Part shown: piece by piece, positions 1 to 5,665 of the stretch
Layout of the letters: each line of letters begins with the position of its first letter
Numbering within the stretch: position 1 is the first letter of the stretch
Assembly: GCA_030150795.1 (NCBI GenBank)
Contig: JASLFF010000640.1
Span: forward strand, 1 to 7,445
From: Terriglobales bacterium
Lineage (GTDB): Bacteria; Acidobacteriota; Terriglobia; Terriglobales; Gp1-AA117
Direction of reading: 5' to 3'
DNA: 7,445 nucleotides
Translations under genes and position numbers: made by a program
Notes under the pieces: model-generated
Told to the model about the DNA's origin: nothing
Databases searched by the model: none
Seen by the model: the letters and a program-made list of their open reading frames with translations, nothing else

Positions 1-651
1 GGCATTTTCAGCCTTACGACAATTGGCACCGACGGCGCGGTTTACCAGATGCTGAACCACGGCATCTCGACGGGCGCGCTGTTCATGCTGGCCGGAATGC
101 TCTACGAACGTAAGCACACCTATGAGTTCAAAGAGTATGGCGGGCTTGCTACACCCATGCCGATTTATGCGACGTTCTTCCTGCTGGCAGTTCTGTCTTC
201 TGTCGGGCTGCCACTGCTGAACGGGTTTGTGGGCGAATTTCTGGTTCTGAGCGGCGCTTTCCAAAGCGCGATGCCGCATGCCATGCTCTTCGCCATTCTG
301 GGTTCCAGCGGCGTGATCTGGGGTGCATGCTACCTGCTGTGGATGTACCAAAAGGTCTTCTACGGCCAGATCCACCACGACGAAAACAAAACGCTGCCTG
401 ATATCGATGGCCGCGAGCGCATCTCACTGGTCCCGCTAGTCGTGATGGCGGTGATCATGGGAGTAGCGTCGCCTTATTGGATGAAGTCGATTCAACCTGC
501 GGTCGTTAGCACGTTGCCACAAGCAGCCGGGGTAAAAGCTCAGGCGCAAAAAGATCGCAGTCAAGACAAACCGGACCCAAAAGCGGCGCTTCCAGGTTCA
601 CCGGCCGCTGCGGCGGTCCAAAACGCTTCCGCCACGGGTGGGCAGAAATAG
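1..651 (+). CDS. nuoM: NADH-quinone oxidoreductase subunit M, C-terminal part
   Basis: This is the C-terminal 216 residues of a complex I antiporter-like membrane subunit that moves protons across the inner membrane during NADH:quinone oxidoreduction. The frame is open from base 1, so the gene begins outside the window and the ATG at 49 is internal. Recognisable pieces are the conserved NHGISTGALF helix (partial residues 19-28, with its buried His20) and SSVGLPLLNGFVGEF (66-80), whose Glu79 matches the functionally important glutamate of NuoM TM12 (E407 in Escherichia coli). A last pair of helices lies near 95-117 and 141-158. After about residue 165 the protein becomes a hydrophilic tail rich in Ala, Lys, Gln and Pro (roughly 45 residues), longer than usual for NuoM. 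The TAG stop is followed immediately by the nuoN ATG, which points to one operon and translational coupling. NuoM rather than NuoL is favoured by the motif wording and by the position directly before nuoN. Confidence 0.95.
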   Translation, partial: GIFSLTTIGTDGAVYQMLNHGISTGALFMLAGMLYERKHTYEFKEYGGLATPMPIYATFFLLAVLSSVGLPLLNGFVGEFLVLSGAFQSAMPHAMLFAILGSSGVIWGACYLLWMYQKVFYGQIHHDENKTLPDIDGRERISLVPLVVMAVIMGVASPYWMKSIQPAVVSTLPQAAGVKAQAQKDRSQDKPDPKAALPGSPAAAAVQNASATGGQK

Positions 652-2202
652 ATGAACCCGATCCAGACAATCGACTACATTCGCATCCTGCCTGAGCTGG
701 TGCTTACTGCCTTTGGCATCATTGTAATGATGGCTGACCCGCTGCTGAAGCCCGGGGCCAGCCGCAAGGGACTGGGACTGATCGCTCTTGGCGGTACCAT
801 CGCCGCCATCGCGGCCACTTTCTGCCAGATTGCCTGGAACGCCCGCGACGCCAGCTTCGCCACGCCGGGATGGTTCGGCATGGTGCGCGTGGATAGCTTC
901 GCCATCTTCTTTCATCTGCTGATCCCGGCGATTTCCGCGGTCTGCATTCTGGCGTCACTCGAATACCTTGACGCGCAAAACATCCGCAGCGGCGAATACT
1001 ACGCCTTGATCCTGTTCGGCACCGTGGGCATGGTCTTGATGTCGTCAGCCGTTGAGCTTGTGCTGATCTTTATCGCCCTGGAAATTTCTTCCATCTCCAC
1101 GTATGTCCTTGCCGGATACCGCCGCCGCAACGCCGGCAGCGCTGAATCGGCCATCAAGTATTTTCTATTGGGATCATTTGCCACGGCGTTTTTCCTCTAT
1201 GGTGTCGCTTTGATGTTCGGCGCGACCGGATCTACCAGCATTTTGAAGATTGGCCCGGCGCTGGGCAACAATCCTGGTCTGCTGGCGATTGCCGCCACGG
1301 CGCTGATGATCGTAGGCCTGGGCTTTAAAGTTGCCGCTGCGCCGTTTCACATCTGGACGCCCGACGTGTATGAAGGCGCTCCGGCGCCCATTGTCGCGTT
1401 GATGTCTACCGGCCCCAAGGCGGCTGCCTTTGCCGTGTTGCTGCGTGTGTTGTTTGCGACAACTTCATCCGACTGGCTGCCTCTGATTTGGATTTGCGCC
1501 GCCCTCTCCATGACGCTGGGCAACTTTGGCGCACTGATGCAGAACAACGTAAAGCGCATGCTGGCTTATTCGTCCATTGCGCATGCTGGTTACCTGCTGG
1601 TAGCTTTTGCGGCCAGCAATGAGATCGGCAGATCCGCAGCCATCTTTTACACCGCTTCTTATGCGGCAATGAACGTAGGCGCGTTTGCCGTGGTCAGCCA
1701 CTTTGGCGCGGGAGGCGAGCGCTATGTCTCCGTAGACGATTACTCTGGGCTCGGCCGCCGCTCGCCGCTGTTGGCGTTCACGCTCACGATCTTCATGCTG
1801 TCGCTGATCGGCATACCCGCGACCGCCGGATTCCTGGCCAAATATTACGTGTTCAATGCCGCGCTAGCAGCGAACGCCCATCCCACGGCGCTGGTGTGGC
1901 TCACGATCATTGGCCTGGTCAACAGCGCAGTTGCTTCTTACTATTACCTGCGTTTGATTGTGGTGATGTATATGCGTGAGCCGATCATCGCCGAAGCTCC
2001 AGCACCTGCATCCGGCGCGATGAAGCTGGCGCTGGTATTGGCGGCCATCGCCACAATTTATTTGGGCGTGATGCCTGGGCGGGTTCTCACCTATTCAGAA
2101 GCCGGCGCGCGTGACCTGCTCCCTACAGCAGCGGCTGCCGGCAGTGCAACGCCTGGAAGTTCAACCTTCCCCGGACCAGTAACAACTACTCCGGAGAAAT
2201 AG
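652..2202 (+). CDS. nuoN: NADH-quinone oxidoreductase subunit N
   Basis: NuoN is an antiporter-like proton-channel subunit of complex I in the cytoplasmic membrane. The protein has 516 residues with about 14 predicted helices, slightly longer than the common 480-500. The charged residues of the half-channels are all present: Glu144 (ALEISSISTYVLAGY), Lys169 (ESAIKYFLLGSF), Lys226 (GFKVAAAPFHIWTPDVYEG), Lys256 (STGPKAAAF), Lys301 (NVKRMLAYSSIAHAGY) and Lys397 (AGFLAKYYVF). They correspond to the essential E133/K158/K217/K247/K295/K395 set of the E. coli protein, so the subunit should be active. The ATG directly abuts the nuoM stop, and only a weak purine-rich stretch precedes it, consistent with coupled translation. 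The last 25 or so residues (from about 490) are a soluble Ala/Thr/Pro/Ser tail. This is normally the last gene of a nuo operon, and no further nuo gene follows here. Its 3' end overlaps the convergent permease gene by 17 nt. Confidence 0.97.
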   Translation: MNPIQTIDYIRILPELVLTAFGIIVMMADPLLKPGASRKGLGLIALGGTIAAIAATFCQIAWNARDASFATPGWFGMVRVDSFAIFFHLLIPAISAVCILASLEYLDAQNIRSGEYYALILFGTVGMVLMSSAVELVLIFIALEISSISTYVLAGYRRRNAGSAESAIKYFLLGSFATAFFLYGVALMFGATGSTSILKIGPALGNNPGLLAIAATALMIVGLGFKVAAAPFHIWTPDVYEGAPAPIVALMSTGPKAAAFAVLLRVLFATTSSDWLPLIWICAALSMTLGNFGALMQNNVKRMLAYSSIAHAGYLLVAFAASNEIGRSAAIFYTASYAAMNVGAFAVVSHFGAGGERYVSVDDYSGLGRRSPLLAFTLTIFMLSLIGIPATAGFLAKYYVFNAALAANAHPTALVWLTIIGLVNSAVASYYYLRLIVVMYMREPIIAEAPAPASGAMKLALVLAAIATIYLGVMPGRVLTYSEAGARDLLPTAAAAGSATPGSSTFPGPVTTTPEK

Positions 2203-2890
2203 TTACGTCGCGCCGGGCGAAGACTAGCGCAGCGGCAATCCAGAAAAGCAGCGCCTGAGCGATCGCGCTTACGATCAGGGTGTTCAGCGAATTTCCGAGC
2301 GGTCGAAACTGAAAGCTCGTCCACAGCGTGCGAAAGAGCGCGCCGGCGGGAAAGAACGCCCAGGCCACAGGCAATCCGAATTGCAGGAAGATCAAGGGCA
2401 AGGCCAGCACGGCTGAAGTGGCTGCCGTGGCCAGCAGTGGATGAAAGAACGCCGCAAAGAACAGGCCAACAGAAACTGCAAGAATGCAACAACAGAAAAG
2501 CAGCGTCATAATTGCGGACAGCCCATCTGTGGGAATTCTGCCCTGCTGGCCCAGCCATGCCGCGGTCCCGCCGATCAGCACACAGAACAAAGCAGAAATC
2601 ATAGCGCAGCCGCACAACAGGCCGCCAAGATATTGCCAGCGATGAATGCCTTTGGAGAGTACCGCGAGAATGCGGCGCGTTTTACGCTCTGTCTGCAGCG
2701 CAGGAATGGCAATCATTGCGGCAAAAAAAATAGCGTAGCCCGCATGCCAGCGCAGGAAGAAAAGTATCTCATCGCGCTGTGTGTGAACGCGGTAAATGCC
2801 GCCGATCCCAAGCACATATACGCACATCACGGCGAGGGCGATCCACTGTGTTCGTACAAAGTTGATGCCGATCAAGAATATGGCGCGCAT
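2186..2890 (-). CDS. ABC-2-like membrane permease, 234 aa
   Basis: This is an integral membrane protein with about six hydrophobic segments near residues 10-33, 47-64, 86-110, 124-149, 153-182 and 203-225. The cytoplasmic-looking loop ERKTRRILAVLSKGIHRWQYLGG (68-90) resembles the coupling region after the second helix of ABC-2 type transport permeases, which contacts the ATPase. Length and topology fit that superfamily, but there is no diagnostic motif, so the call leans on context: an ABC ATPase lies two genes upstream in the same transcription unit. The start ATG is 5 nt after the stop of the propeller gene and has no evident Shine-Dalgarno sequence, suggesting translational coupling. A run of three cysteines (133-135) sits in TM4. 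The stop codon lies inside the end of nuoN on the other strand. The substrate is unknown; drug, lipid or polysaccharide export or an envelope-maintenance role are all possible. Confidence 0.72.
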   Translation of the reverse strand: MRAIFLIGINFVRTQWIALAVMCVYVLGIGGIYRVHTQRDEILFFLRWHAGYAIFFAAMIAIPALQTERKTRRILAVLSKGIHRWQYLGGLLCGCAMISALFCVLIGGTAAWLGQQGRIPTDGLSAIMTLLFCCCILAVSVGLFFAAFFHPLLATAATSAVLALPLIFLQFGLPVAWAFFPAGALFRTLWTSFQFRPLGNSLNTLIVSAIAQALLFWIAAALVFARRDVTISPE

Positions 2891-2895
2891 GAAAA

Positions 2896-4062
2896 CTAAT
2901 GTTTCAGGGCAAAGAGAGCCAGCGATGTGCCGTCCCCAACAATCATGGATCCCTGCGCAGAGACCGCGAAATAGATATTGCTGTGGTGCACAGGAATGGA
3001 CATCAATGCCACGGTGCCTTTGAGATCGTAAAGATCTACGTACAGCGGCTGCGACCGAGCCACAGGCACATTGTCTGCCGTCCGAAATATGGTCCGGTGG
3101 TCGATTTCAACGGCATAATATTCTCCCGCCTGCATCAATGTGGCGACAAAATCGTCCGATTTATTTTTCATCAAGAAGATGTCAGCGCCGGCCCTTGGGA
3201 AAACGGAAAAATGGCCGCAGCCAAATGCCGCAAATAAATCGTGCGCAAGGGGCTCCACATGGTAAGAGCATGCCTGCTTTGCCGAATACCAACTGGGCAA
3301 AAGCGGTGACCACCTGCCATCAATAGTGAATTCGCCGAACAAGCCCGCCGCAGAAGCAGAAGGCTGCGGCGTGGAGGCAAGCAGGAGTTCGTCAGATTCG
3401 TTCCAGTAGTCCCAGAAGGAAGGGACAGTAAAGCCTTCAATCAATTTCAATGTATCAGCGTTCAATATCTCTATATCGCTGGACGCTTTCACAATGGCGG
3501 ACGTCGGAGAAACCGGGTTACGACGAAAGATCTGCTGGTGGACCAGCGCCAATTTTCTGCCGGAAGGCGAGACGCCTATTTGCCATGCTTCTTCCTGTAC
3601 CTGGCGCTCCAACGGCAGCGATCGCGAGGCTAGCTGCTCAAAGCTCGCAGAATACAGGTACAGAATATCTCCGGTGCGGACAATGAATTTGCCATCATGC
3701 ATTGGCACGATCTTGGAAAAGTCTGCATTGGTGGGGAGATCAAAAGACTTGACCTCGGTTCCGTCCTTCGCGTCGAGCACTTTTATCTGGAGGATGAAAT
3801 TGCCGGAGCCGCCGCTGGCATCGCGCGATGCGAGCCTGGTCACGCCCCGCGACCGGTTCACTTGGTACACAAGCACTCTCTCCGGCGAGATAAAAATCAC
3901 GCCCTGGTGCAGGGTCCAGCGAAAATTAATGGTGCGGTCAAAGGCCTGGAGCCCATATTTCTCTGTAATGTTGGTTTTCCAGGCTGGTACTGGAGCCTGC
4001 GCGGCGACACAAACGGGCCAGCACAAACAGAACCATACCGATATTTTCATCCAAAACTTCAT
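2896..4062 (-). CDS. Secreted beta-propeller-like protein of unknown function
   Basis: This 388-residue protein is not one I can name. It starts with a signal peptide: a short Lys-containing head, a hydrophobic core (residues 7-20) and an Ala-Gln-Ala cleavage site near 21-23. There is no lipobox cysteine at the expected position, so it should be a free periplasmic or secreted protein. The mature part is built of beta-strand-like repeats with turns such as DAKDGTEV (97-104), SPSGRKLALV (165-174), NADTLKLIEGF (201-211) and VSAQGSMIVGDG (367-378). These resemble WD40/YVTN-type propeller blades that have diverged widely, perhaps six or seven of them. The only cysteines of the mature protein, C265 and C282, could form a disulfide. 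The start is supported by AGGGAG at 4068-4073 (5-nt spacing) and an ATGA overlap with the ATPase stop. It sits between an ABC ATPase and a permease, so it may be an accessory or binding component, but no enzymatic residues are visible. Confidence 0.72.
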   Translation of the reverse strand: MKFWMKISVWFCLCWPVCVAAQAPVPAWKTNITEKYGLQAFDRTINFRWTLHQGVIFISPERVLVYQVNRSRGVTRLASRDASGGSGNFILQIKVLDAKDGTEVKSFDLPTNADFSKIVPMHDGKFIVRTGDILYLYSASFEQLASRSLPLERQVQEEAWQIGVSPSGRKLALVHQQIFRRNPVSPTSAIVKASSDIEILNADTLKLIEGFTVPSFWDYWNESDELLLASTPQPSASAAGLFGEFTIDGRWSPLLPSWYSAKQACSYHVEPLAHDLFAAFGCGHFSVFPRAGADIFLMKNKSDDFVATLMQAGEYYAVEIDHRTIFRTADNVPVARSQPLYVDLYDLKGTVALMSIPVHHSNIYFAVSAQGSMIVGDGTSLALFALKH

Positions 4063-5000
4063 TGGGGCTCCCTGGCGTGGCCTTGCTCGCTGTGGCCGCC
4101 GCCGTTCTGGTTGGCCAGTTCTACGAACAAGTCTTCCAGCGTGCGGCGAATGGGGTTCACGGCAATCACTTCGCCGCCGGCCAGCCAGATTTTCTCAATC
4201 GTTCTGCGCTGGTAAAGGGCGGGGACAGTAATCCTGATAAAACCATTTTGCGCCGTGCCTTCAAACATAAGCGCATCAATTCCCTTCGCGGTGATTACAA
4301 ACCTGTCTTGCGACTCCAGCAGCTCGGCCAGCGTACCCACGCGGGCCACGCGGCCCCTGATGACAATCGCCATGCGGTCGCAGATTTGCTCGACCTCTGA
4401 AAGCAGATGCGAACTGAGGAAGACGGTCTTGCCGCCTTCCCGCGCGCGCAACAGGATTTCACGCACGCGCATCCGCCCCAGCGGGTCGAGCGCTGATGCA
4501 GGCTCATCGAGGATAAGAAGTTCGGGATCGTTCACCAGCGCCTGCGCCAATCCCACGCGCTGGAGCATGCCGCGAGAAAACTTGCCGGCATTGCGATCGG
4601 CAATGTCTGTAAGCTCAAACTCCTTCAGCATCTCCGTGGTGCGCTGGCGAAGCTGGGGATCGCGCATGCCGTTTAGAGCGCCGTAAAAACGGACGAGCTT
4701 GTGCGCGGAGCGATGATAGAGTGCGACATTTTCCGCCAGAAAGCCGATGCGACGGCGGGTAGGCGCGTGTCCGAATTGGTGTCCCAGCATTTCACCACAG
4801 CCGCTGCTGGGAAACATGAGTCCTATGGCCAAGTGCATGGCCGTGGTTTTACCTGCGCCGTTGGGGCCAAGAAAACCGAAGATCTCGCCGCGTTCCACGC
4901 GCAAAGAGAAATCGCGCAGGGCGGTTACCCACTGGCTCCGGAAAAAACCATGGTAATGCTTGCTGACATCGTTAAACGCAAGGGCCGGAAGGCTTGACAT
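4059..5000 (-). CDS. ABC transporter ATP-binding protein
   Basis: This 313-residue cytoplasmic ATPase of the CcmA/ABC-2 exporter type hydrolyses ATP to drive a membrane partner, probably the permease two genes downstream. All core motifs are visible: Walker A GPNGAGKT (45-52, Lys51), signature FSRGMLQR (141-148, a common SRGMxQR variant of LSGGQ), Walker B LLILDEP (161-167, Asp165 and catalytic Glu166), D-loop SALD (169-172) and switch His198 in LSSHLL. The Q-loop position reads GFLAEN with Glu90 in place of glutamine, as in many ATPases of this subgroup. Residues 235-295 form the usual C-terminal accessory domain, ending in NPIRRTLEDLFVEL. The ATG at 5000 gives the family's normal N terminus, and the next methionine is inside the Walker A region. 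No good Shine-Dalgarno precedes it, so it may be translated inefficiently or from a near-leaderless message. It is the first gene of the three-gene cassette. Confidence 0.95.
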   Translation of the reverse strand: MSSLPALAFNDVSKHYHGFFRSQWVTALRDFSLRVERGEIFGFLGPNGAGKTTAMHLAIGLMFPSSGCGEMLGHQFGHAPTRRRIGFLAENVALYHRSAHKLVRFYGALNGMRDPQLRQRTTEMLKEFELTDIADRNAGKFSRGMLQRVGLAQALVNDPELLILDEPASALDPLGRMRVREILLRAREGGKTVFLSSHLLSEVEQICDRMAIVIRGRVARVGTLAELLESQDRFVITAKGIDALMFEGTAQNGFIRITVPALYQRRTIEKIWLAGGEVIAVNPIRRTLEDLFVELANQNGGGHSEQGHAREPQ

Positions 5001-5075
5001 GAGTGGATCAAGGATACCACTGGATTTGAACAGCAGTCAGCCAGGCAATTAGCAACTGGCTATAGCAAAAACCTG

Positions 5076-5136
5076 GCCGCGAATTTTGCGAATAACCACG
5101 AATCAAACCAAAATATGATTCGCTTTGTTTCGCGGC
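5076..5136. repeat. Imperfect inverted repeat (arms 18/19 nt)
   Basis: The left arm GCCGCGAATTTTGCGAAT (5076-5093) pairs with the right arm ATTCGCTTTGTTTCGCGGC (5118-5136). There are 8 perfect outer pairs (GCCGCGAA/TTCGCGGC), a 4/5-nt internal loop, and 6 perfect inner pairs (GCGAAT/ATTCGC), around a 24-nt loop. An alternative inner pairing, CGAATC (5099-5104) with GATTCG (5117-5122), also exists. No U-tract follows on either strand, so it is unlikely to be a simple terminator. It could be a REP-like element, a protein-binding site or an RNA structure in the leader of the ABC cassette. Confidence 0.7.
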
Positions 5137-5182
5137 TGTCCTACTTGATACGCTTTCATCAGCAGAATCTGCGACGGTGTTT

Positions 5183-5207
5183 GGCTGAATGCTGAAAGCC
5201 GAATGCT
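5183..5207. repeat. Degenerate short direct repeat, 14-nt period
   Basis: GGCTGAATGCT (5183-5193) and AGCCGAATGCT (5197-5207) match at 9 of 11 positions and are separated by three bases. The first copy also contributes GGCT (5183-5186), which pairs with AGCC (5197-5200). Such GAATGCT-rich tracts are characteristic of dispersed intergenic repeats, but only two units are visible here. Confidence 0.5.
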
Positions 5208-5214
5208 TACTGCT

Positions 5215-5247
5215 AAAAACAAAAGGCCTTCGCCAAAGCGAAGACCT
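5215..5247 (-). terminator. Rho-independent terminator of the atpZIBE genes
   Basis: Read on the minus strand, a 10-bp stem AGGTCTTCGC / GCGAAGGCCT (5247-5238 with 5233-5224, one G-U pair) closes a TTTG loop and is followed by TTTGTTTTT (5223-5215). It lies 17 nt after the atpE stop codon. Stem, tight loop and U-tract are all textbook, so atp transcription should end here, before the ABC cassette. No U-tract follows on the plus strand, so it acts in one direction only. Confidence 0.92.
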
Positions 5248-5263
5248 GTTCGTTTCCGTGATC

Positions 5264-5575
5264 CTATGACGTGCGCAGGAAGAGCAGCACGAAGGTGAAC
5301 AGAACCAGCGACTCAATGAATGCCAGTCCGATGAAAAGTGCGAGTTGGATACCGGCACGTGCTCCGGGATTGCGGGCCAGCGCTTCAGCCACTGAGCCGG
5401 CGACTTTGCCCTGGCCAAGTCCAGCCAAACCTGCGGCAAGACCCATGCCCAGACCAACGCCGATTGGAATGGCCCAGTTACCGGCGGGCGCAGTGCCAGG
5501 CGTTTGTGCGTAGACCGGCGATGCGGCCAAAAAGACCGCAGCAGCGATCAACAAAAGAAACATTAGCTTTTTCAT
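5264..5575 (-). CDS. atpE: F-type ATP synthase subunit c with N-terminal leader
   Basis: This proteolipid forms the rotating c-ring of the ATP synthase, carrying one ion per subunit through the membrane. The 103-residue product is longer than a standard c subunit (70-90), because residues 1-24 look like a signal peptide: MKK, a hydrophobic core, and VYA-Q as cleavage site. The mature hairpin follows: helix 1 at about 34-60 with GLGMGLAAGLAGLGQG, the polar loop ARNPGA (67-72), and helix 2 at about 75-100 with the ion-binding Glu88 in FIGLAFIESLV. Gln55 lies exactly 33 residues before Glu88 and Ser89 follows it, as in sodium-binding rings, but L90 and F93 replace the Thr and Tyr of the Ilyobacter-type site, so ion specificity is open. 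The start is fixed by AAGGAG at 5581-5586 with 5-nt spacing, the strongest ribosome site of the cluster, fitting the high copy number of c. A terminator follows; no atpF is present. Confidence 0.96.
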   Translation of the reverse strand: MKKLMFLLLIAAAVFLAASPVYAQTPGTAPAGNWAIPIGVGLGMGLAAGLAGLGQGKVAGSVAEALARNPGARAGIQLALFIGLAFIESLVLFTFVLLFLRTS

Positions 5576-5580
5576 TTTCT

Positions 5581-5586
5581 CTCCTT
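5581..5586 (-). promoter_or_regulatory. Strong ribosome binding site of atpE
   Basis: AAGGAG on the minus strand lies 5 nt before the atpE ATG. It is a near-perfect anti-16S match, much better than those before the neighbouring atp genes. This supports the first ATG over the methionine at codon 5, and it fits the need for many more c subunits than a subunits. Confidence 0.85.
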
Positions 5587-5665
5587 ATCAAGTTGCCGCC
5601 AGTGGGTGGTTGACGCAAGTCCTGGGGGACCAACGCCCTCACGCTGGCTGCGTGTTTGCAAAACT
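5587..5665 (-). other. atpB-atpE intergenic spacer with small stem-loop
   Basis: The gap between atpB and atpE is unusually long for this compact cluster (90 nt including the atpE ribosome site). Shortly after the atpB stop, the minus strand reads CACGC-AGCCA-GCGTG (5654-5640), a perfect 5-bp stem with a 5-nt loop. A second, weaker pairing GTCC/GGAC lies further on. No U-tract is present, so this is not a terminator; it could stabilise or process the atpE message. There is no small gene in it. Confidence 0.45.

Larger units (their letters stand above)
5001..5214. other. Non-coding spacer with inverted and direct repeats
   Basis: This is the upstream region of the ABC cassette, downstream of the atp terminator, and no credible gene is present. 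It holds an imperfect inverted repeat at 5076-5136, an 11-nt near-palindrome GCAGAATCTGC at 5162-5172, and a degenerate direct repeat at 5183-5207. GCCAG/CTGGC arms and several TTCG-containing words are also scattered through it. The texture (TTCGCGG, TTCGTGG, GCTGAATGCT, GCAATTAGC) resembles short dispersed intergenic elements found in acidobacterial and planctomycete chromosomes; that likeness is from memory, not from a search. A promoter for the ABC cassette must lie here if the cassette is transcribed on its own, but no consensus -35/-10 pair stands out. Confidence 0.6.

Noticed and set aside
2155..2194. Possible terminator at the end of nuoN
   Set aside because: GGAAG/CTTCC and CCGGA/TCCGG give only 5-bp stems, neither followed by a U-tract on either strand, and they lie within coding sequence.
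3494..4231. 245-codon open frame on the plus strand
   Set aside because: It is antisense to the propeller and ATPase genes, which have start signals, a signal peptide and family motifs. The plus-strand product has no recognisable features and no ribosome site.
5002..5021. AGTGG/CCACT inverted repeat before the ABC ATPase start
   Set aside because: Five pairs with a 10-nt spacing is within chance expectation, and nothing else supports an operator.
5001..5263. CRISPR array, tRNA or small gene in the largest gap
   Set aside because: The repeats are only two degenerate units without spacers, no cloverleaf can be drawn, and no open frame with a ribosome site is present.
5008..5457. 149-codon open frame on the minus strand overlapping atpE
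   Set aside because: It runs out of phase through atpE, whose protein is unmistakable, then through the terminator and repeat region. Its composition (Trp, Ser, Arg rich) is that of a shadow frame.
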